64,000 bases of DNA from Cryoendolithus antarcticus (Eukaryota; Ascomycota; Dothideomycetes; Cladosporiales; Cladosporiaceae), in assembly GCA_002077065.1 (NCBI GenBank), contig NAJO01000018.1, positions 620,001 to 684,000 of the forward strand, given 5' to 3'. Made by a program: the position numbers and the translations under genes. Below, in pieces: positions 45,933-59,639 of the stretch; position 1 is the first letter of the stretch; each line of letters opens with the position of its first letter. Below the pieces are notes generated by a model. It saw only the letters and a list, made by a program, of their open reading frames with translations, did no database searches and was not told the DNA's origin.

Positions 45933-46534
45933 CTATGTAAGCTTCACGGGCTCCTCATCACTAGCGCTCTTCTCCTGCCTCTCGCTCACATCCGCATCAC
46001 TCCCTCCAACCGCGCCCCTCTCAGTCGTTGTCGTCAACCCCTCATTTCCTCCGCTTGCAGCGCCGTCACGCAGCTCCTTGCTCGACTGGCCCTGCCCTGG
46101 GTGTCCAAGACCAGTGTGCACATCCGCGGACGTTGCACCGCCGATCGTGTCAGCTGCTGACGTTGCGCCCTGACCTGCGTCTGGGTTTGCTGGGGCCGCG
46201 TTGACGGGGTTTGGCTTGAAGGTCCTGTCTGCTGGTGCTGAGCCGGCGGGGAGAACTTTGGCGTTGAACTCGGGCACGGCGTCGTTGCCGACTAGTTTGC
46301 CGGGCTGGTGCTGCGGTTGCTGTTACGAATGTCCTGGCTAAAGGCAACGATGAGGAAGGTACTCACGCCACCGGTGCTGATGGGCTCGTCACGCTCACGC
46401 TTAGACGAAAACTCGCCTTGACCTGCGACCGCTGCGGAGTTGCGGGATGCGGAGCCACCTCCACCTGGTGTGCTAGTCGTCTTGCCGGTGGTGCTGGTTC
46501 CTGTAGGGACTGAGTTGGAGGTAGGGTTGGACAT
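45933..46534 (-). CDS. Small disordered fungal protein
   Basis: Exons 46534-46367 and 46310-45933 (56-nt intron, phase 0) give 181 aa. The N-terminus is Ser/Thr/Gly-rich, then comes a short conserved-looking core split by the intron (STGG/HQPGKLVGNDAVPEFNAKV, LPAGSAPADRTFKPNP). The rest is Gly/Ala/Asp-rich and acidic. No signal peptide, membrane segment or enzyme motif. The conserved PGKLVGNDAVPEF phrase and the clean splice make this a real gene. I do not recognise the function. Long plus-strand open frames across it are antisense. Confidence 0.75.
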
Positions 46535-47081
46535 CTTCGGCAGTCTGGTTCGGGTGATGGTTTGGAAAACGGAATTCTGTTTGAGATATCGAAGAGCAAT
46601 GGTACAGAAGAACAGACTCACAACGAAGCAGCTGTATTCAGCTCAGGTCATCTGTTCCCTAGCATTCTCCTCGTCATGTCGTCACGGAATCACACTGCAA
46701 TCGTCATGTGTTGATGTGGAGTCCGATGAGATCGTTCCCCGCTATGCAGGTACCAGATCGCAGTGCATCGATGTCGCCAACAAAGGTATACGGGACTCCT
46801 TCAGCCATCGGTGCGCACACCTCACGGGCGCATTAGAACATCCACAGTTTGGACAGATGAAGGATGCAAGGCTTCGTACATTCATGCTACATGGTCTGCG
46901 CTGCTTGCCCCAAAACTATTCCTCAGCTCGGCAGTCGCAGAAGTCCACAATCCGCTTCTGCGTGTTACTGTGTTGATCTAAGTTGAGCCTCTCATGGAGG
47001 CTACAATGCAAGGCTTCGCTACTATGGCTAGACTAGTAGTAGCGCTACCGTTGGCTCGGGATCTTGTAGAAGCCTCGTCAT
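46535..47081. other. Intergenic
   Basis: About 550 bases, holding the promoter and leader of the small gene and the 3' end of CPY. No further gene seen. Confidence 0.4.
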
Positions 47082-48737
47082 CTATGGTCCAAACCACTCG
47101 CCAGACAGCCATCTGTTGAGGAACTCCAAACTCGCCACCGGCTGGTCGTATGGCACCATATGCCCACCAGCATGAAGTCTCATGAACGTGAAGTTACCCG
47201 CGGACTTGACAGCGCCGATGTTCTTGCCCTTCTCGCCGTAGAGCTCCAACTCGAGGTCCACCATCGTAGCCTTCTGGAACGCCTTCTGTCCAGGCCACTC
47301 AAGCGCATTGGTCCAGGCGTTGTTGCCGAGCCAGTTGCAGATGAAGTCCGCATCTCCAGCGTAGATCAAGACCGGGATTTGCGAGAGGATGCCTGGGACG
47401 AGACGGTGGAAGGGCTGCATCCAGTCACCGGCAAAGAGGAAGTTGCGGTTGATATCGAAGTTGCAGGAATCGTACTTGCTGACTTCTACGCCGAGCGCGT
47501 CCATGACATCCTTGCGGTTGAGGTACTCCGAAATCCAGTCCAATTCGTCGTAGCACAAGTTGCTGCCCTTGCAGTCGCGGCGGACGTCGTATGGGTTGCG
47601 GCCGGTCTTCTGGTAGGGACCGATGATGGCGTTGTTGCAATAGATGCTGGCGGGAACGCAAGACCAGACGGACTCGCTGTTGTAGCAAGACTCGATGAGA
47701 GACAGGCAGCGGGGAAGAGCGTTATCCATTGACTGACACTCGGTCTCCGAAAGGACGGCTGGCCAGCCTCCGTCACCACAAGCCATCGGGCGGTAGAGTG
47801 GGTACTGGGTCAAGCCATCGGTGAGACCGTTGCCAATCAAGACGGATTGAAGATTGATGTTGCGCTTCTTGTGCGAGAGAATCTCGGAGGCGAAGACCGG
47901 GATGTAGTGGCCAGCGTAGGACTCGCCCGAGATGTGAAATGGCTGGGTTACGTATTGCGGGAATTGCTTGAAGAAGAGCGTGAGCAATGCGTAAACATCT
48001 TTACCAGCTGCGATAGTGTTGGACACGCTGGAGCCGGAGTAAGAGTAGCCGACGTTCACAGGCTGGTCAAGGAAGATGACGGAGGCGTTGGCGTTCCAGG
48101 ACTGGGGGTTGTACTTGACTTCGCCCTTCTTCGTGATCGATGAAGGACCGAGCTCCATGAATAGTCCAGTCAACGACGAGCAGCCTGGGCCACCGTTCAG
48201 CCATAGCACCACCGGGTCGTTCTTCGGGTCGTTGCGCGACTCGAAGAACCAGTAGAACAGATGCTTGTCATCCTCCTCGTTGTCGAGGTAACCACTGAAC
48301 TGCTTGACCTTGTCCACACCCAGCTTGGCTGGATCGACCTTCTTGGTGCGAAGCTTGAACGCCTCAAGATCACCGTCCAGCTCGCGCTCCTTCACGCCCT
48401 CGCTGTTCGTCACCCAGACATCCTGGATGTCCTTGCCTGAGGTATGGTAATCCCAAGTCGAGTGAGCCTTCTTGACGTGAGGCTTCGGCGAACTGACAAA
48501 GGAAGCTTTGCTCATCTCCTCAGGGAACATCATTGCCACCTCATCCCATGAGTGCCGTGCCTCTTCAGTGAGATGCTTCAGCTCGTGCTGCAGGTACTTC
48601 AGCGGCTTGCTCCCGGCAGCCTTTCCGGCGGCGGACTTGAAGGCATCCTGGATGACCTGGGGTGCTTGCAGAACCTGCTGCGGTGGTGTTACTGATGCAG
48701 CGGCAGCTCCGAAAAGCAGTGCTGATGCGACCTTCAT
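47082..48737 (-). CDS. cpyA: Carboxypeptidase Y, vacuolar serine carboxypeptidase
   Basis: One exon, 551 aa, the usual length for ascomycete CPY. An N-terminal signal peptide ([16 protein letters not shown]) is followed by a propeptide of about 110 residues, then the peptidase S10 domain. Catalytic residues visible: Ser273 in GESYAGHY, Asp464 in [13 protein letters not shown], His526 in [12 protein letters not shown]. The substrate-binding LNGGPGCSS and many cysteines ([21 protein letters not shown]) fit the conserved disulphides. N-glycosylation sites include NAS and NFT. The enzyme trims residues from peptide C-termini in the vacuole. It diverges from the SDO1 gene across about 390 bases. 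Confidence 0.96.
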   Translation of the reverse strand: MKVASALLFGAAAASVTPPQQVLQAPQVIQDAFKSAAGKAAGSKPLKYLQHELKHLTEEARHSWDEVAMMFPEEMSKASFVSSPKPHVKKAHSTWDYHTSGKDIQDVWVTNSEGVKERELDGDLEAFKLRTKKVDPAKLGVDKVKQFSGYLDNEEDDKHLFYWFFESRNDPKNDPVVLWLNGGPGCSSLTGLFMELGPSSITKKGEVKYNPQSWNANASVIFLDQPVNVGYSYSGSSVSNTIAAGKDVYALLTLFFKQFPQYVTQPFHISGESYAGHYIPVFASEILSHKKRNINLQSVLIGNGLTDGLTQYPLYRPMACGDGGWPAVLSETECQSMDNALPRCLSLIESCYNSESVWSCVPASIYCNNAIIGPYQKTGRNPYDVRRDCKGSNLCYDELDWISEYLNRKDVMDALGVEVSKYDSCNFDINRNFLFAGDWMQPFHRLVPGILSQIPVLIYAGDADFICNWLGNNAWTNALEWPGQKAFQKATMVDLELELYGEKGKNIGAVKSAGNFTFMRLHAGGHMVPYDQPVASLEFLNRWLSGEWFGP

Positions 48738-49126
48738 CTGATGAAGCTGTTAGTGAGCGAAGCTCGAGATGACGAGCAGCCAAATGAAATGCTCCGGGAA
48801 ATGGCCTGTCAACTCACAATGACTGTCAATGAGGGTCTGGTCGATGGAAGTAGTGGGCAGTGATAAAGACAGGGAGAGAGGTGTCGAAGACAAGCAGGCG
48901 GCAGCAATGGCAACGAGTCGGCGTTGACTTCATGACCTGCGGGTAGCTCACCCGCCTCCACAGCAACCAGCGCGATAAGCCGATTAGGCAGGACCTAGCT
49001 CCTTATCACGTGCACTGCGTCATGAAGTGAGCCATCCCGAGTCATGTCTCGGAAATATATGACCACATCGCTGTGCTAACATACAATATTTCGCGTTCTT
49101 TCCATAATTTACGGCAAGCCGCGATA
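48738..49126. other. Divergent CPY/SDO1 promoter region
   Basis: A shared 389-bp upstream region. No gene. An AT-rich stretch (GGAAATATATGACC near 49050) lies about 75 bases before the SDO1 start. Confidence 0.4.
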
Positions 49127-50083
49127 ATGCCCGCTGCTCAGATAAACCAGCCCTCGAACCAGATTCGCCTGACTAATGTCTCACTGGTCCGCCTAAAGAA
49201 GGGAAAGAAGCGATTTGAAATCGCCTGCTACAAGAATACTGTCCAGGCGTACCGTGCTGGTCATGAGACAGACCTTGACAACGTCCTTCAGATCCCGAAC
49301 GTGTTTTTGAATGTCTCCAAAGGTCAGGTGGCGCCCAATGCCGAGATTGAGAAGTCATTTGGCAAGGGCTTTAAGAGGGACGAGGTTGTGATGGAGATCT
49401 TACAGAAGGGAGAGCTGCAAGTGGGTGAGAAGGAGAGGGCACAGGAACTTGAGCGAGTACACCGAGAGGTGCTCGAAATCGTTGCAGGACGACTGGTCGA
49501 GCCGAAGACGAAGCGGGTCTACACTACTGGCATGATTGAGAAGGCGCTTGAGCAGTTGCAATCGCAAGGTGGGCATGCTGGGAGACATGCAGGTAAAGAT
49601 GAAGGAAAGAGCAGAGAGCAGAGTGCCAACACTGGCAACAGCACGCCCAACGGAGATGCTGGGGATACGGAAGCGAAGGAGCCAGTCAAGCCGAAGCCGA
49701 TCTGGACGGGCGTTACAACTACGAAGTCTGCCAAATCCCAAGCCCTGGACGCCATGCGAGCACTAATATCACATCAGCCAATTCCTGTCGCTCGAGCACG
49801 AATGCGTCTTCGTATCACTTGCGCGACTGCCATGTTGAAGCAGGCCGTGAAGTCAGCACCTTCTGCAGATGGTGACGCGCCCACCACAGGGACGGTCAGA
49901 GACAAAATCCTCTCGTTTGTTGAGCAGATCGAGACTCAAGACGTGGGCGGTGAGGAGTGGGAGTGCATTGGTTTCGTGGAGCCTGGCAACTATAAGTTGC
50001 TCGGAGAGTTCCTGGACGGGCAGACGAAGGGAAGGGCGCGGGCTGAGGTATTGGACACGGCTGTGACGCACGAGGCGGACTGA
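49127..50083 (+). CDS. SDO1: SBDS/Sdo1 ribosome maturation protein
   Basis: One exon. The start MPAAQINQPSNQIRLTNVSL at 49127 fits the family N-terminus; the frame is open further upstream but that part has no homology-like text. About 318 aa, longer than human SBDS (250 aa) because of a low-complexity insertion (GHAGRHAGKDEGKSREQS). The SBDS N-terminal domain (RFEIACYKNTVQAYR...LDNVLQIPNVFLNVSKGQVA, then LQKGELQ), the helical domain and the C-terminal ferredoxin-like domain are visible. With Efl1, Sdo1 releases Tif6/eIF6 from pre-60S subunits in the cytoplasm. Confidence 0.94.
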   Translation: MPAAQINQPSNQIRLTNVSLVRLKKGKKRFEIACYKNTVQAYRAGHETDLDNVLQIPNVFLNVSKGQVAPNAEIEKSFGKGFKRDEVVMEILQKGELQVGEKERAQELERVHREVLEIVAGRLVEPKTKRVYTTGMIEKALEQLQSQGGHAGRHAGKDEGKSREQSANTGNSTPNGDAGDTEAKEPVKPKPIWTGVTTTKSAKSQALDAMRALISHQPIPVARARMRLRITCATAMLKQAVKSAPSADGDAPTTGTVRDKILSFVEQIETQDVGGEEWECIGFVEPGNYKLLGEFLDGQTKGRARAEVLDTAVTHEAD

Positions 50084-52724
50084 GGAAGGGTCTACGCTCT
50101 AGAGATCGATGCAACGTGAGAGGATTGGTGAGGGGGGTGAAGGTGTGGCACGAACTGACTCGAATCCCAAATATTCCGAACGCAGAAGGACGACATGGGA
50201 TCAGCTCGATGGCGGCAACGAGTGCATGTATTGCGTGCGAGAAAATCTGCACTTCGATTCAGGACGTGAGACTAGAGATGTGAAGTCAAGATAAAGGTGT
50301 TCGACGAGCGAGGCAAGGACGTACGGCGATGCGTATCGAAGGAAGGAACGACCAAGATCAGTCATAGGAACCACTCCATCAGTCTTGAACGTGCACGGGA
50401 AGGATGTGGTGCATTCTCAATGCAGCTCTACTCAGTCTGTACGGGCAATGGCTTCCAAGTTGATTTGCCTACATTATTGCCAGCCTTTCCGAAGGACCCA
50501 TGATAGACTGGAGCTGTTGCGCAAAGCCGGAGGTCATGGCTGGAAGACGGACGGTCGACACGACAACCTGAGCTTTGTTTATGCTGACGGCCAACCACTG
50601 GTAGCCCTACGATGGTACTGCTAACAAGATGCCCTAGTTCAGTAACTATAGTCAGTCATGAACAAGGCGCCACAATAGACCAAGGAGGTGCGTCAGGTTC
50701 TCAAACAACTCGTTGTTGGTTTGGGAGGCTATCTATCTGCTTCCATTGCCACATATCTGCCACCAGTAACATCATGGGGACACGGAGCATCATGTAAGAC
50801 GAACGCTTTCGAACCACTGCCGCGCCGATAGCTAGATCTCCGGGCTCAAGTAACACTCAAGAGGCCGACTGCTCCGTATAGTGTTTCAGAGTCCATGGGC
50901 TGGTATATGGGAGTCTTTGGCGGATGTTCTCACGCTTCGTGAGTATTTGTATGCTCTTTGTTCTCATCTTTCGCCTCCGGTGGGCGCCTGGTATGCTTTC
51001 ACTTTCGAACATCGGCCAGAGCTCCGAGTATCAGGACTGTGCGAAACATTCAACGGGAATGAGCAGGAGGAATTGAGCGTTGATCACTCCGGCATGGCGA
51101 TCTGCCAGTCGATAGTGGTCCATTGCGGGTTCGATGGGTTGCTGTCATTCTTGGGCGAACGATAACAACTCACAGGTAATGCGGTCGTGGCGAGCAGGCA
51201 GTCAAGCCCAGGCCACGACGAATGCTCTGGCATCACGGAAATGACGCATCAACGGGCAATTCTAATCGAACCCTGTCTGCTCTATGCACTCGCACCAGGA
51301 CTATTGGACCGCATCACCGTGCGGGAATAAGACGGTCGCCTACACTTGCAAGTCTCTGCTCTCGATCCGCGACGAGCAGGTCGGTGGCGATGGATCACCG
51401 CTTTGCCAACTCGGTAGTAGGCGCTCTGTTGATGAACGTACTCTCGGTCGGTCCTGCGGTCAGTCGAACCGCTTCAAGCGCCAAGTTCGTGTATGCACCT
51501 TCGACCGCTCGCCACAACTTAAGCCTCCTCCTCGAGCCGGAGTGTAAGCCGAGGGAAGTCTTTTCTGAACTCATGAACTCGCCGAGCGCCTCGCATGGTA
51601 GCGCATCGAAGTGCGTAGAGCCGCAAGCGACGACCTCGTGGTCCTCATCAGAGCCTCCCGTCGTCGGCCACTTCGGTCTTATGCACCTCGCACCGAGATC
51701 ATATTGCAATCACAGTATCGTCACCCTGTCTTGCGGCAAGCAAATATCTTCACGACCACGTGCCTACGCCAATTGACGGTCTATAGACGCCAGCACTTAG
51801 CCTGACCCGCACGTCCAGACTCATATCTCCACAGCACCAGCCCCAAGTCGTACCTGATGACCCCCCTCAATCTTCCCTTCCCTATCCCCGCCTACCCCAC
51901 GGCCCTCAAATCCGCCATTGGCCCAGTCGTGCGATCCCGTGGTCACGCAGCCAGCCGAGCAAGAAACTGTACAATCACCACTAGATGTCCACTAGCGGCC
52001 TGCAAGTAATATGTCCTGCAGTAGCCTGCACCCCGGACTTTGCGCCCACAGGCGTGCGAACGGGCGCTGTGGAGTGCATGCACCCATGCTTAATGACCAG
52101 AGGTGCAGGGAGTCTAATGATCCAGACCAGGATTGAATACCTCCGGCGCCACAAGCGGTACCTGATCCAGGAGCGATGGTACGATGGTACATGTCACTGA
52201 TGTGGGCCGGGTAAAGTGGGGAGATGGAGACGTCAGGTGGTGGTTTGCATGCGGGTTATAGGAGTAATGCTGACGCTACTTTGCTGCTCAGTCAGGCGGC
52301 ACGCCTGTGGACTTCTAGTATGGCGAAGTGCTATAGTGGATGACGGTGCTATTGCGACTTATGTGGTGTGGAGATTTGGGGGAAAGATGTGGGGTGATGC
52401 GTGCTCTTGCTTCGGCGGTTAAATTCTACGGCGAAGTGGACGGACCTTTGTGATGTTAAGCGACACAAGCCAGCTTGGCAGACTCGGCGGGGTGACTACA
52501 ATTCAGAGTCTGCACCAGTGCGTGACACTTTGGAAACTGCAGTACGGTATCGCTAATGATCGCTTTTGTATGCTCATAGCTATATGTCCGGGTATACTAT
52601 ACGTTACACACCTGAAGCGTGGAAGCTCATTCCCCTGCATTGTATCGTCTGTACCTCCATCACACTGGCTTCTCGTGCTAGCGTTTGTCGTTTGCTCGGT
52701 CCCTTCGGCAGATACTGACCGTCC
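50084..52724. other. Gene desert between convergent SDO1 and the Zn2Cys6 regulator
   Basis: About 2.6 kb with only short, unstructured open frames on both strands. Nothing recognisable. Confidence 0.45.
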
Positions 52725-55374
52725 TCATGCACTCATGCCCTGCTCCTGTCCACCCTGCGGCCAGTAGCCCCATGCCGGCTGATTAGGGTCGTTCCCCTGA
52801 CCGCCAAGGAGGTTCCAGTCAAACTCCCCCATCGGAGGTCCTGCCATCGAGTCGTCTTGCAGCGTGGTCGAAGGGAAAGTATCCCACATCATGTCGTCCC
52901 AGAAGCAGTTCATAGCCGCTTCACCATTGGGCGACAGGCCCCACATGCCGTTGTTGCCGTTCAGACCAGGGTGGTTGCTCAGAGGTGTGGGTGTATTGTC
53001 GAATTGCGTCGGCGGTGGCATGCTGATGGTGAGACCTGGGCTGGCGAACGAGCGTGAGATGCTCGAATCCAATGAAGTCACTTGACTGGCCGGGCTGAAG
53101 CCTGCTTGTGAAAAGGTCTGAGTGCGTTGTAGCTGAGTGTTGTAGTCGTTGACGTGCTTGCTGGCTTCGTAAAGGCGTTCGACAACGTCTTTGCTCTTCT
53201 TCGCGGCGACCGACCATGGTCGCATGCGATCGAAGAAAGCCATGGCCTGTTCGATTTGAGCACGCCACTTGTCTTCGTCTTCATCGTTGCCAGTTGGTGC
53301 CATGGTGCTGTCGTTGTTGGTCGGGCTGTCATACATTGAAGTGGCTGATAGACGTGCAAAGAGCGAGACAAGGGGCACCATGACAGCTTGGAACATCATC
53401 CAGACGGCGTTCCAGCCAGCAATGAGCTCTTGCGCACAAGTGGCGTCGATGTCGGCGATGGACTGGCCAGCGATCAGGCGACAGCGTGCAACAGCTACCT
53501 TCTCCTCAGCCGTAAGCGAAGAGTATGGTGCTCGTCGCAATGTCGTCGCCAGTAGAGTCGGCCGGTGCATCAGCATACGGAGGTTTTGATACCGCCAATG
53601 CATGATCGCTCGAGGCGTCTTCAAGAAGTCAGGACAGTTGATCGCATCTCGCTCCGGCGGCTGAGCAAAGTCGAAGGGGTTTTGCATGCTGCTGGTGGCC
53701 GAAGACGGTGTGCGCATCCTCTTCGAATAGGAGTTTGAGCCACTGCGCTGCATACTGCTCTCATCTGCCACAGCGCGTAGGATGGGTGGCAAGTCGTCGT
53801 GCCACTTGACAAGCTCTGCATCCAAGCTGAACAGCTCGTTGAAGCGAAGCATGGTCTGCACGGCCAGCGTGTCCTGTATCCGAGTGGCCAGCTTGCAGAA
53901 TGTGATGTTGTGAATGATTGGCAATAGCTTTAGCGATGCCATGTACTGTGCGTTGTTGAGTTGCTGTGGGACGCGAGGACTCTGTACCGATATACCAGGT
54001 CCAGTGCGCCCAAGTGATGGCCTCCCAGTGGTAGTGCTGCCCCAGGCGTCGAGGCAGAACAAGCTCCACCAAGTACGGCGCCGTATGTCAGCGGGAATCT
54101 CGGTGGTGCCGTCTTTGCCACTGATGGTACCAGGAGCCTGCGAGTGACCTTCGTTGTACTCACGGTGAAGTCCAAGTGCTGTGGCCATCCTCAGTGTTGC
54201 GCCCATTAGACAGTTTGCTTCGTTGGGTCGGTTGAGCCAATGTAGATAGTAGCCACTGAGTAGACCGAGTGCTTGTAGAACGAGTAGGTTACCGCTACCG
54301 AAGGTCTCAAGGTCGAGGTGACCCCGGGCTCGCTTGAAGTAAGAAATGTGATCCTCGCTTTCAGCCGTTCCGGAGGCGAGTGAGCCAAGAGCAAGAACCA
54401 TGTTGAGTAATGCCAGCCATGCCGAGTCGCGTCGCTCACCGTAAAGCCATGTGTGCCAGAATTGGTCCTCGTCTACCATCGGCATCAAGACGTGGATGTG
54501 AGCGAAGTAGGCATCGATCAGCTTATGACCGATATCTGGCGGCGGTGTGTAAGCAAGGTCGTTTTCGCGGGAAAGCTGATGGTGCTGATGTTGTTGTGGT
54601 GGCGGTGTATTTGCTCTACTGGGAAGAGCAGTCTCGATGTAGGTCTGAGCAACGAATGGACGAGCGACCGGCGCCGTCTTGAAGATGACCTTGAGTGCCG
54701 CGTTGATCGAAGAAACACCAACGTAGGATGATTGACGGTCCATTGACAGTGACAGGCCATTGACATCGTCCGAGATGCCTTGTAGCTTGACCTTGTGCCG
54801 GCGCTCATCGTCGTCGAAAGCTGCCTCCTGCTCTGGCAGCTCTGCGAGGGCATCGAGACTGTGGCCACTCATGGATCCATGGGATTCCGAACTGTCGTGC
54901 ATCGACTGTGGCATGGCATCGCCATTGCTTGACGGTGGCGTTGCTGGCGTGGGCGATGTGACGGCCAAGTTGATGAGCTCCTCTCGTGGCAGTGACACCA
55001 AGGCCTCAAAGTCTTTGCCAGGATACAGTCGAGATAGGATGGCATGGTACTGATCGACTTGGTTCTGAAGCTTGTCCACAAGTCTGTTGCTTATGATCAG
55101 CATGAGCACATCCAAGTCGATGGTACACAGGTACCTACTTCCTCGAAGGGATCACCCGTTGCGTGGGTTTCGAATAAGCACACGCTTCAGGGTGTTGGTA
55201 CCATTGGCATTGGCCACAAGGTTTCAGGCCATCACATCGAATCTTCCGCCGTCTACACTCGACGCAGGCGTTGCTTGTGGAGATCCTTCGTGGACCACCT
55301 GGACGGCCCATCTTGCCAACGATCATGTCTTCAGCGTCCAGCGCAGGCGTGGCGGCCTGGAAGGTATGATACAT
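52725..55374 (-). CDS. Zn(II)2Cys6 fungal transcription factor
   Basis: Exons 55374-55139 and 55083-52725 (55-nt intron, phase 2) give about 864 aa. The first exon encodes the binuclear zinc cluster ACVECRRRKIRCDGLKPCGQ followed by C-x8-C, then a basic linker (RVIPSRK). The second exon opens with the dimerisation coiled coil (LVDKLQNQVDQYHAILSRL). The fungal-specific transcription-factor domain follows (IDAYFAHIHVLMPMVDED, RRRTWWSLFCLDAWG), then a Ser/Gly/Pro-rich activation-like C-terminus with several tryptophans. It should bind CGG-type DNA half-sites in the nucleus and activate a small regulon. The target pathway is not evident; no metabolic cluster lies beside it within this window. Confidence 0.88.
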
Positions 55375-58300
55375 TGTAGTCGTACTTAGCTATACCAGTC
55401 TGTATGGACTCGTCCAGCATAGGGTCAAGACAGGTCCTGCTGGATGCGAAGTAACAAACTCTCGCCCTTCTACCTCGGGTCAGCGCGGCGTATGCCCAAT
55501 ACTATATAGCATCACATCGGCTGTAGAACCACAATGAGTTTCATGAGTCTGCCTTACGTTCATGCCCAGACCAATCTTGGCCCAAATGAGTAGCCACATC
55601 AATTTGGTCCTAACCATGCGTGCCACCAGAATATGCAGCAAGGCACATGGCGTGGTAAGTCATGGGTCACCCGGCGCCAACTTTCGACAGATCATTCCCA
55701 CAGCAGCCACGGACGCAGGGCGGCAGGGCCTGAACCCCGCAAGTGGCCGCAACGACATTTGCTGCAAGATCTATACCCCAGTTCTCCACCCCAGAATCGA
55801 CGGCAAGGGTATATATTCGACAGGAACGGGATTCGCTCGCTAACGTGCGTGCAGATTTGACGCTTGACTCCCAGCGTGCATCAACATGCCACCGCAGCGG
55901 CCAAAGTCTCCACTACGGTTTCGCGCCGTCATCCTGGCCAGCTGCAGTGACATCGTTTCAGCACTAAGCGAAAGCCGTTACTGGCGCGTTATAGCAGGGG
56001 ACGGGCACAATTTTACAATATATATGATGTCCTGCAATTCGCAAACGACTGAGGCCCGCGCGTCTAGTAGCGGATACCACACAGGCTGTAGTCGAAGCGT
56101 GTCAGGTGCTACATTTCCACGCCTGTCTGCCACGAGGGCACGACAGATTTCTCCACACAAGCGTCGTCGAAGAAGTCGCTCCCTGGTCGCTGCAGGCATG
56201 CGGCACGGTTCTGCGCGCCGCACATCCTTCGTGGCTTGCACAGGGCTGACGTCGGGCTTGAAGCCAGTAGATCGTTCGAGCATGTACAGTACATGTGTAC
56301 CTAGTACCTACTATACCGTAACTTTGCAACGACAACATGCCACCCCGCCGCTGACGAGGCATAGAACGATGATGGAACACAGGTACTGCATGCAAAGTCT
56401 CCGAGCGTCCGGGGGCCATCCCATGACAGTCTGCACGAATGATGCACTCCAGCCGGGCATAGCCGCCGCGGCTTCACTGTGTCGACACAACGTCGCGCCA
56501 CTGATGGCAGGCTATAGTCTCCACCGCGGCAGGCCAGCGTCGTCCAACGACTGCATTGAGAATGTGGCAACGCCCGCGGCCACATGACAAGTAAAGACGG
56601 CTTGATATTGAACTCTGCGACGGACTACTTGCGTCCGAGGTAAGTTCGCGACTGCACGCGTACTCGTGCAGGCGTCCAGGCGTTCCATGGAAGCAAGCTA
56701 TGCCGTAGTTGCATACTGTGATTTGAGCGTTGCCACATCAGACCGAATCCAACGGCCAAGACAGGTGAGTATTGTCCAGGAGACATTGACTAAGCACGAG
56801 GACGATGAACCTAATCACTGGCGTGCTTCAGAGTCGTGGATAATAGCCTGAAGTGGAAAGCCTTGCATCGCTCTGACAAGTCGTGCATTGAGATCGCGCT
56901 CGTGGTGAATAGATACCATGCTATAGCTAGTTTGCAGTGATTTCGCAAGGGATGATGAGCAATTGCCGGACAATGACCCCCGTGGACTGCACCCTGGTTC
57001 GTTAGCATGGAGCGAGGCAAGATCATATCTTGCATGCAGGTCATATTGATCGCTTACTGAGCGAAGCGCCGTTGGTGGGGCTCCTTCTTGATCGCTGCAT
57101 ATTTCCGCAACTACACAGGATCGCGCGTGACGTGTATTGTGGGAACCAAGCCGTTGTAACAGCCTACGAGAGTATGTGCAACCGCTTCGACGCTCTGAGA
57201 AGTACTTGAGTAGAGAGATTGGGTCGCCGCAAGAGCTCAAGCAGTCTAGTCGATAAATCGTCTCTTCACAACCCTGCCATTCCCAGTCCAGGTAGTGATC
57301 GAAGCCGACGATCAAGTACCGAAGTCAATCGGTAGCCTTGCTGCCCTGCGTAGCAGCGGCTCTTGCGGCCTGCCTACGCGATCCCTCCCTTCTGGGATGC
57401 CTGTCCATGTTCGTCCGTGGAACCAGCGTCGCGGGCCTGCGGGTCCTCGGGTTTAGGCTGTCGAGTGCCCCGAGAACAAGATGAGTATGCTCAGGCGCCT
57501 ACGTCGTTCGGTGGCGATTGGCTGCGGCTTTGACGGCGTATGGCCACGCATATACTGTGTCTGGTGATCCAATATGAGAACCGGTGATACTTCCGCAAAT
57601 GGGCGCGAGCGTCGTGGCAGTGCTCTTGTAGCGAGGAGCGTCTCCTTCGTCTAGCTGCAGCAGCGCTCTGGGTACGCGGGCTTGACGGGCCGTAGTACAA
57701 TGGACGACACGCTCACGTCTAGGCGTTGTCTCAGTCGTCACCGTGGTACACCGCCTCAGGGTGCGTCGAGCGGCGTCGATGAGAGTCGCTAGAAGGCGCC
57801 TCGGCGAGCCACGTCAGTACCAGTGGAAGTGAATTAGTTCATGCGATCCCGTTTGGCCGTTGCTCGCAGCCTTCCGGAAAGTTGATCTGCAGTCTCGCTT
57901 GAAATATTTCTGCCGTCGAGAACGATGAGATACGCTGCGCTGCAGCAACGATAGACACGCAGAATTGTCGTGGAGAGAGATTGAAGAGATCACCACACTC
58001 ACCGCAACTCGCTGTCGCGCTCGCGTACGTACTACTCGTCGACGATGCTAGCTGTCGGCGCCATTGCCTGGATCAGAATCTATAGGCAACACCTTTGGGT
58101 TGAACGACATTGGACTCAGAAGGCTGACTTTTACTCGCCACTTTTCAAACGTCCATGTACGGGTGAGACGTTCCTCGCAGTTTCGCGATTGTGGCAGTTG
58201 CACTGCAGCCACAGCTTCGTCAGAGCGCCTGCGGAAGACTGGTTTCCTGGTCGCCGCACAGGATAATGCCTTTCGCAATTGTGTTCGCTCCAGAGGTTCT

Positions 58301-59639
58301 CAAGGAATGATTAGTCAGGACGACCAGCACGAACGAAAGCGTCGGACTCGCCTCCGTGACCTCAACTGTCGCTGATGAGACCACCTCTGGCTCCTCATTC
58401 CTATGGTCGGACGAGTCGGGATTCTAGGATGCCTTCCAAATGCTTGCCATGCCAATGATAGCACGTTGCAAGTAAATGTAACCCGAGGCTTGCATCGCAT
58501 CGGTCTGCCCGAAACTGCATCCTGCATCTGGCGTACCGGGCACAGAATCAACATTCGACGAGCCAGTGGTAGAGCCAGACTGAGCAGGCGTGCAAGCTGG
58601 CAGCCTTGTGCTCCGCTCTCCGAGATCATCAGGAGTGATGTACCCACACAAACGCAGGATCCGAGGCGCAAACCCTTGAAGTCCAGATCGTGGTACGAGG
58701 CGAGTGAAACCGGGTAATGACAATCGCAGCCCAGATAGTGAAGCAGACCATCGCGTGGACGCTGTGTCGCGTATGTGCCGTCCGCGACCGGGCTTTCAGT
58801 GTGGCACAGCGTCTGCCACGCGCCGGTTCAATGGTATAGTGGAACGTTCGGGCATTAACCATGCTGTGCCTCGATCTCGTCACAATAGTAGCATGACGGC
58901 ACTGTGTCGCACTCTCTGACACGTCCCAAACCTATGCTGCAAGCCAGCACAGGCACTGTGTGGACCCTGCCCGCCACGGCGCATCCATGTGGACTTTCCA
59001 TCCATGGTTTTGGAACGTGCGATCGATGCGGTGCCAGGAACATGAAACAGTGATGCCATGCCAAGACGGCTAGAGTGGCTGATCTTTACTGACGTAAGCC
59101 AGATGTATCACCACTGTACGCCAAGTGTATACAAAGCACTGGCCGGAAGGCAGCATCTGCCACGTGACTGATGCCTGAGGATCAATACCTCCTCACGGAT
59201 GGAAGACCCAGTTCATGATGGTACATGTATCTTCGCTGGGGAGCCAGAGATGCAGAAAGTTCGTTGACCGGGCAACCAACATTCCAAATCGGAGTGCCAT
59301 CTCGAGCCTTACATGTCGGTGAACGGCATCTGCCTTAGGATATGTACAGCACTCTTTCCGCAGTGCTTTGCTGAGCCATTCGCTCTTGTGATGCAACCGA
59401 TCATTCCTCACGAACGACAACGAGCCCGCGGAGAATTCAGTATGGATACCTCCTAGTCAGAGATAGACTTAGCACATTGACAGTCTCGGGACTCTTTGGG
59501 ATCTCATGGTCCTCATCATTCTCACGCAGCGAGGCTAGCTAAATCTACATCGATAGCATTTGTAGCGAGTTTCGCAAGAGAGAGCCACTCGTTCTCCCAC
59601 CATCAGACAAGCTTAGTCCCCCTTCCCAACTGGCCCCAT
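55375..59639. other. Gene desert upstream of the Zn2Cys6 regulator
   Basis: About 4.3 kb with many short frames (for example plus 55886-56587, minus 56815-57315) but no recognisable motif. If the recombinase at 59640 once led a mobile element, cargo would be expected on this side; none can be recognised. Confidence 0.45.

Noticed and set aside
46440..46976. 178-codon plus-strand open frame
   Set aside because: Antisense to the first exon and leader of the small spliced gene at 45933-46534.
49073..49126. Upstream in-frame start for SDO1
   Set aside because: The added 18 residues do not resemble the family, and the start at 49127 gives the typical N-terminus.
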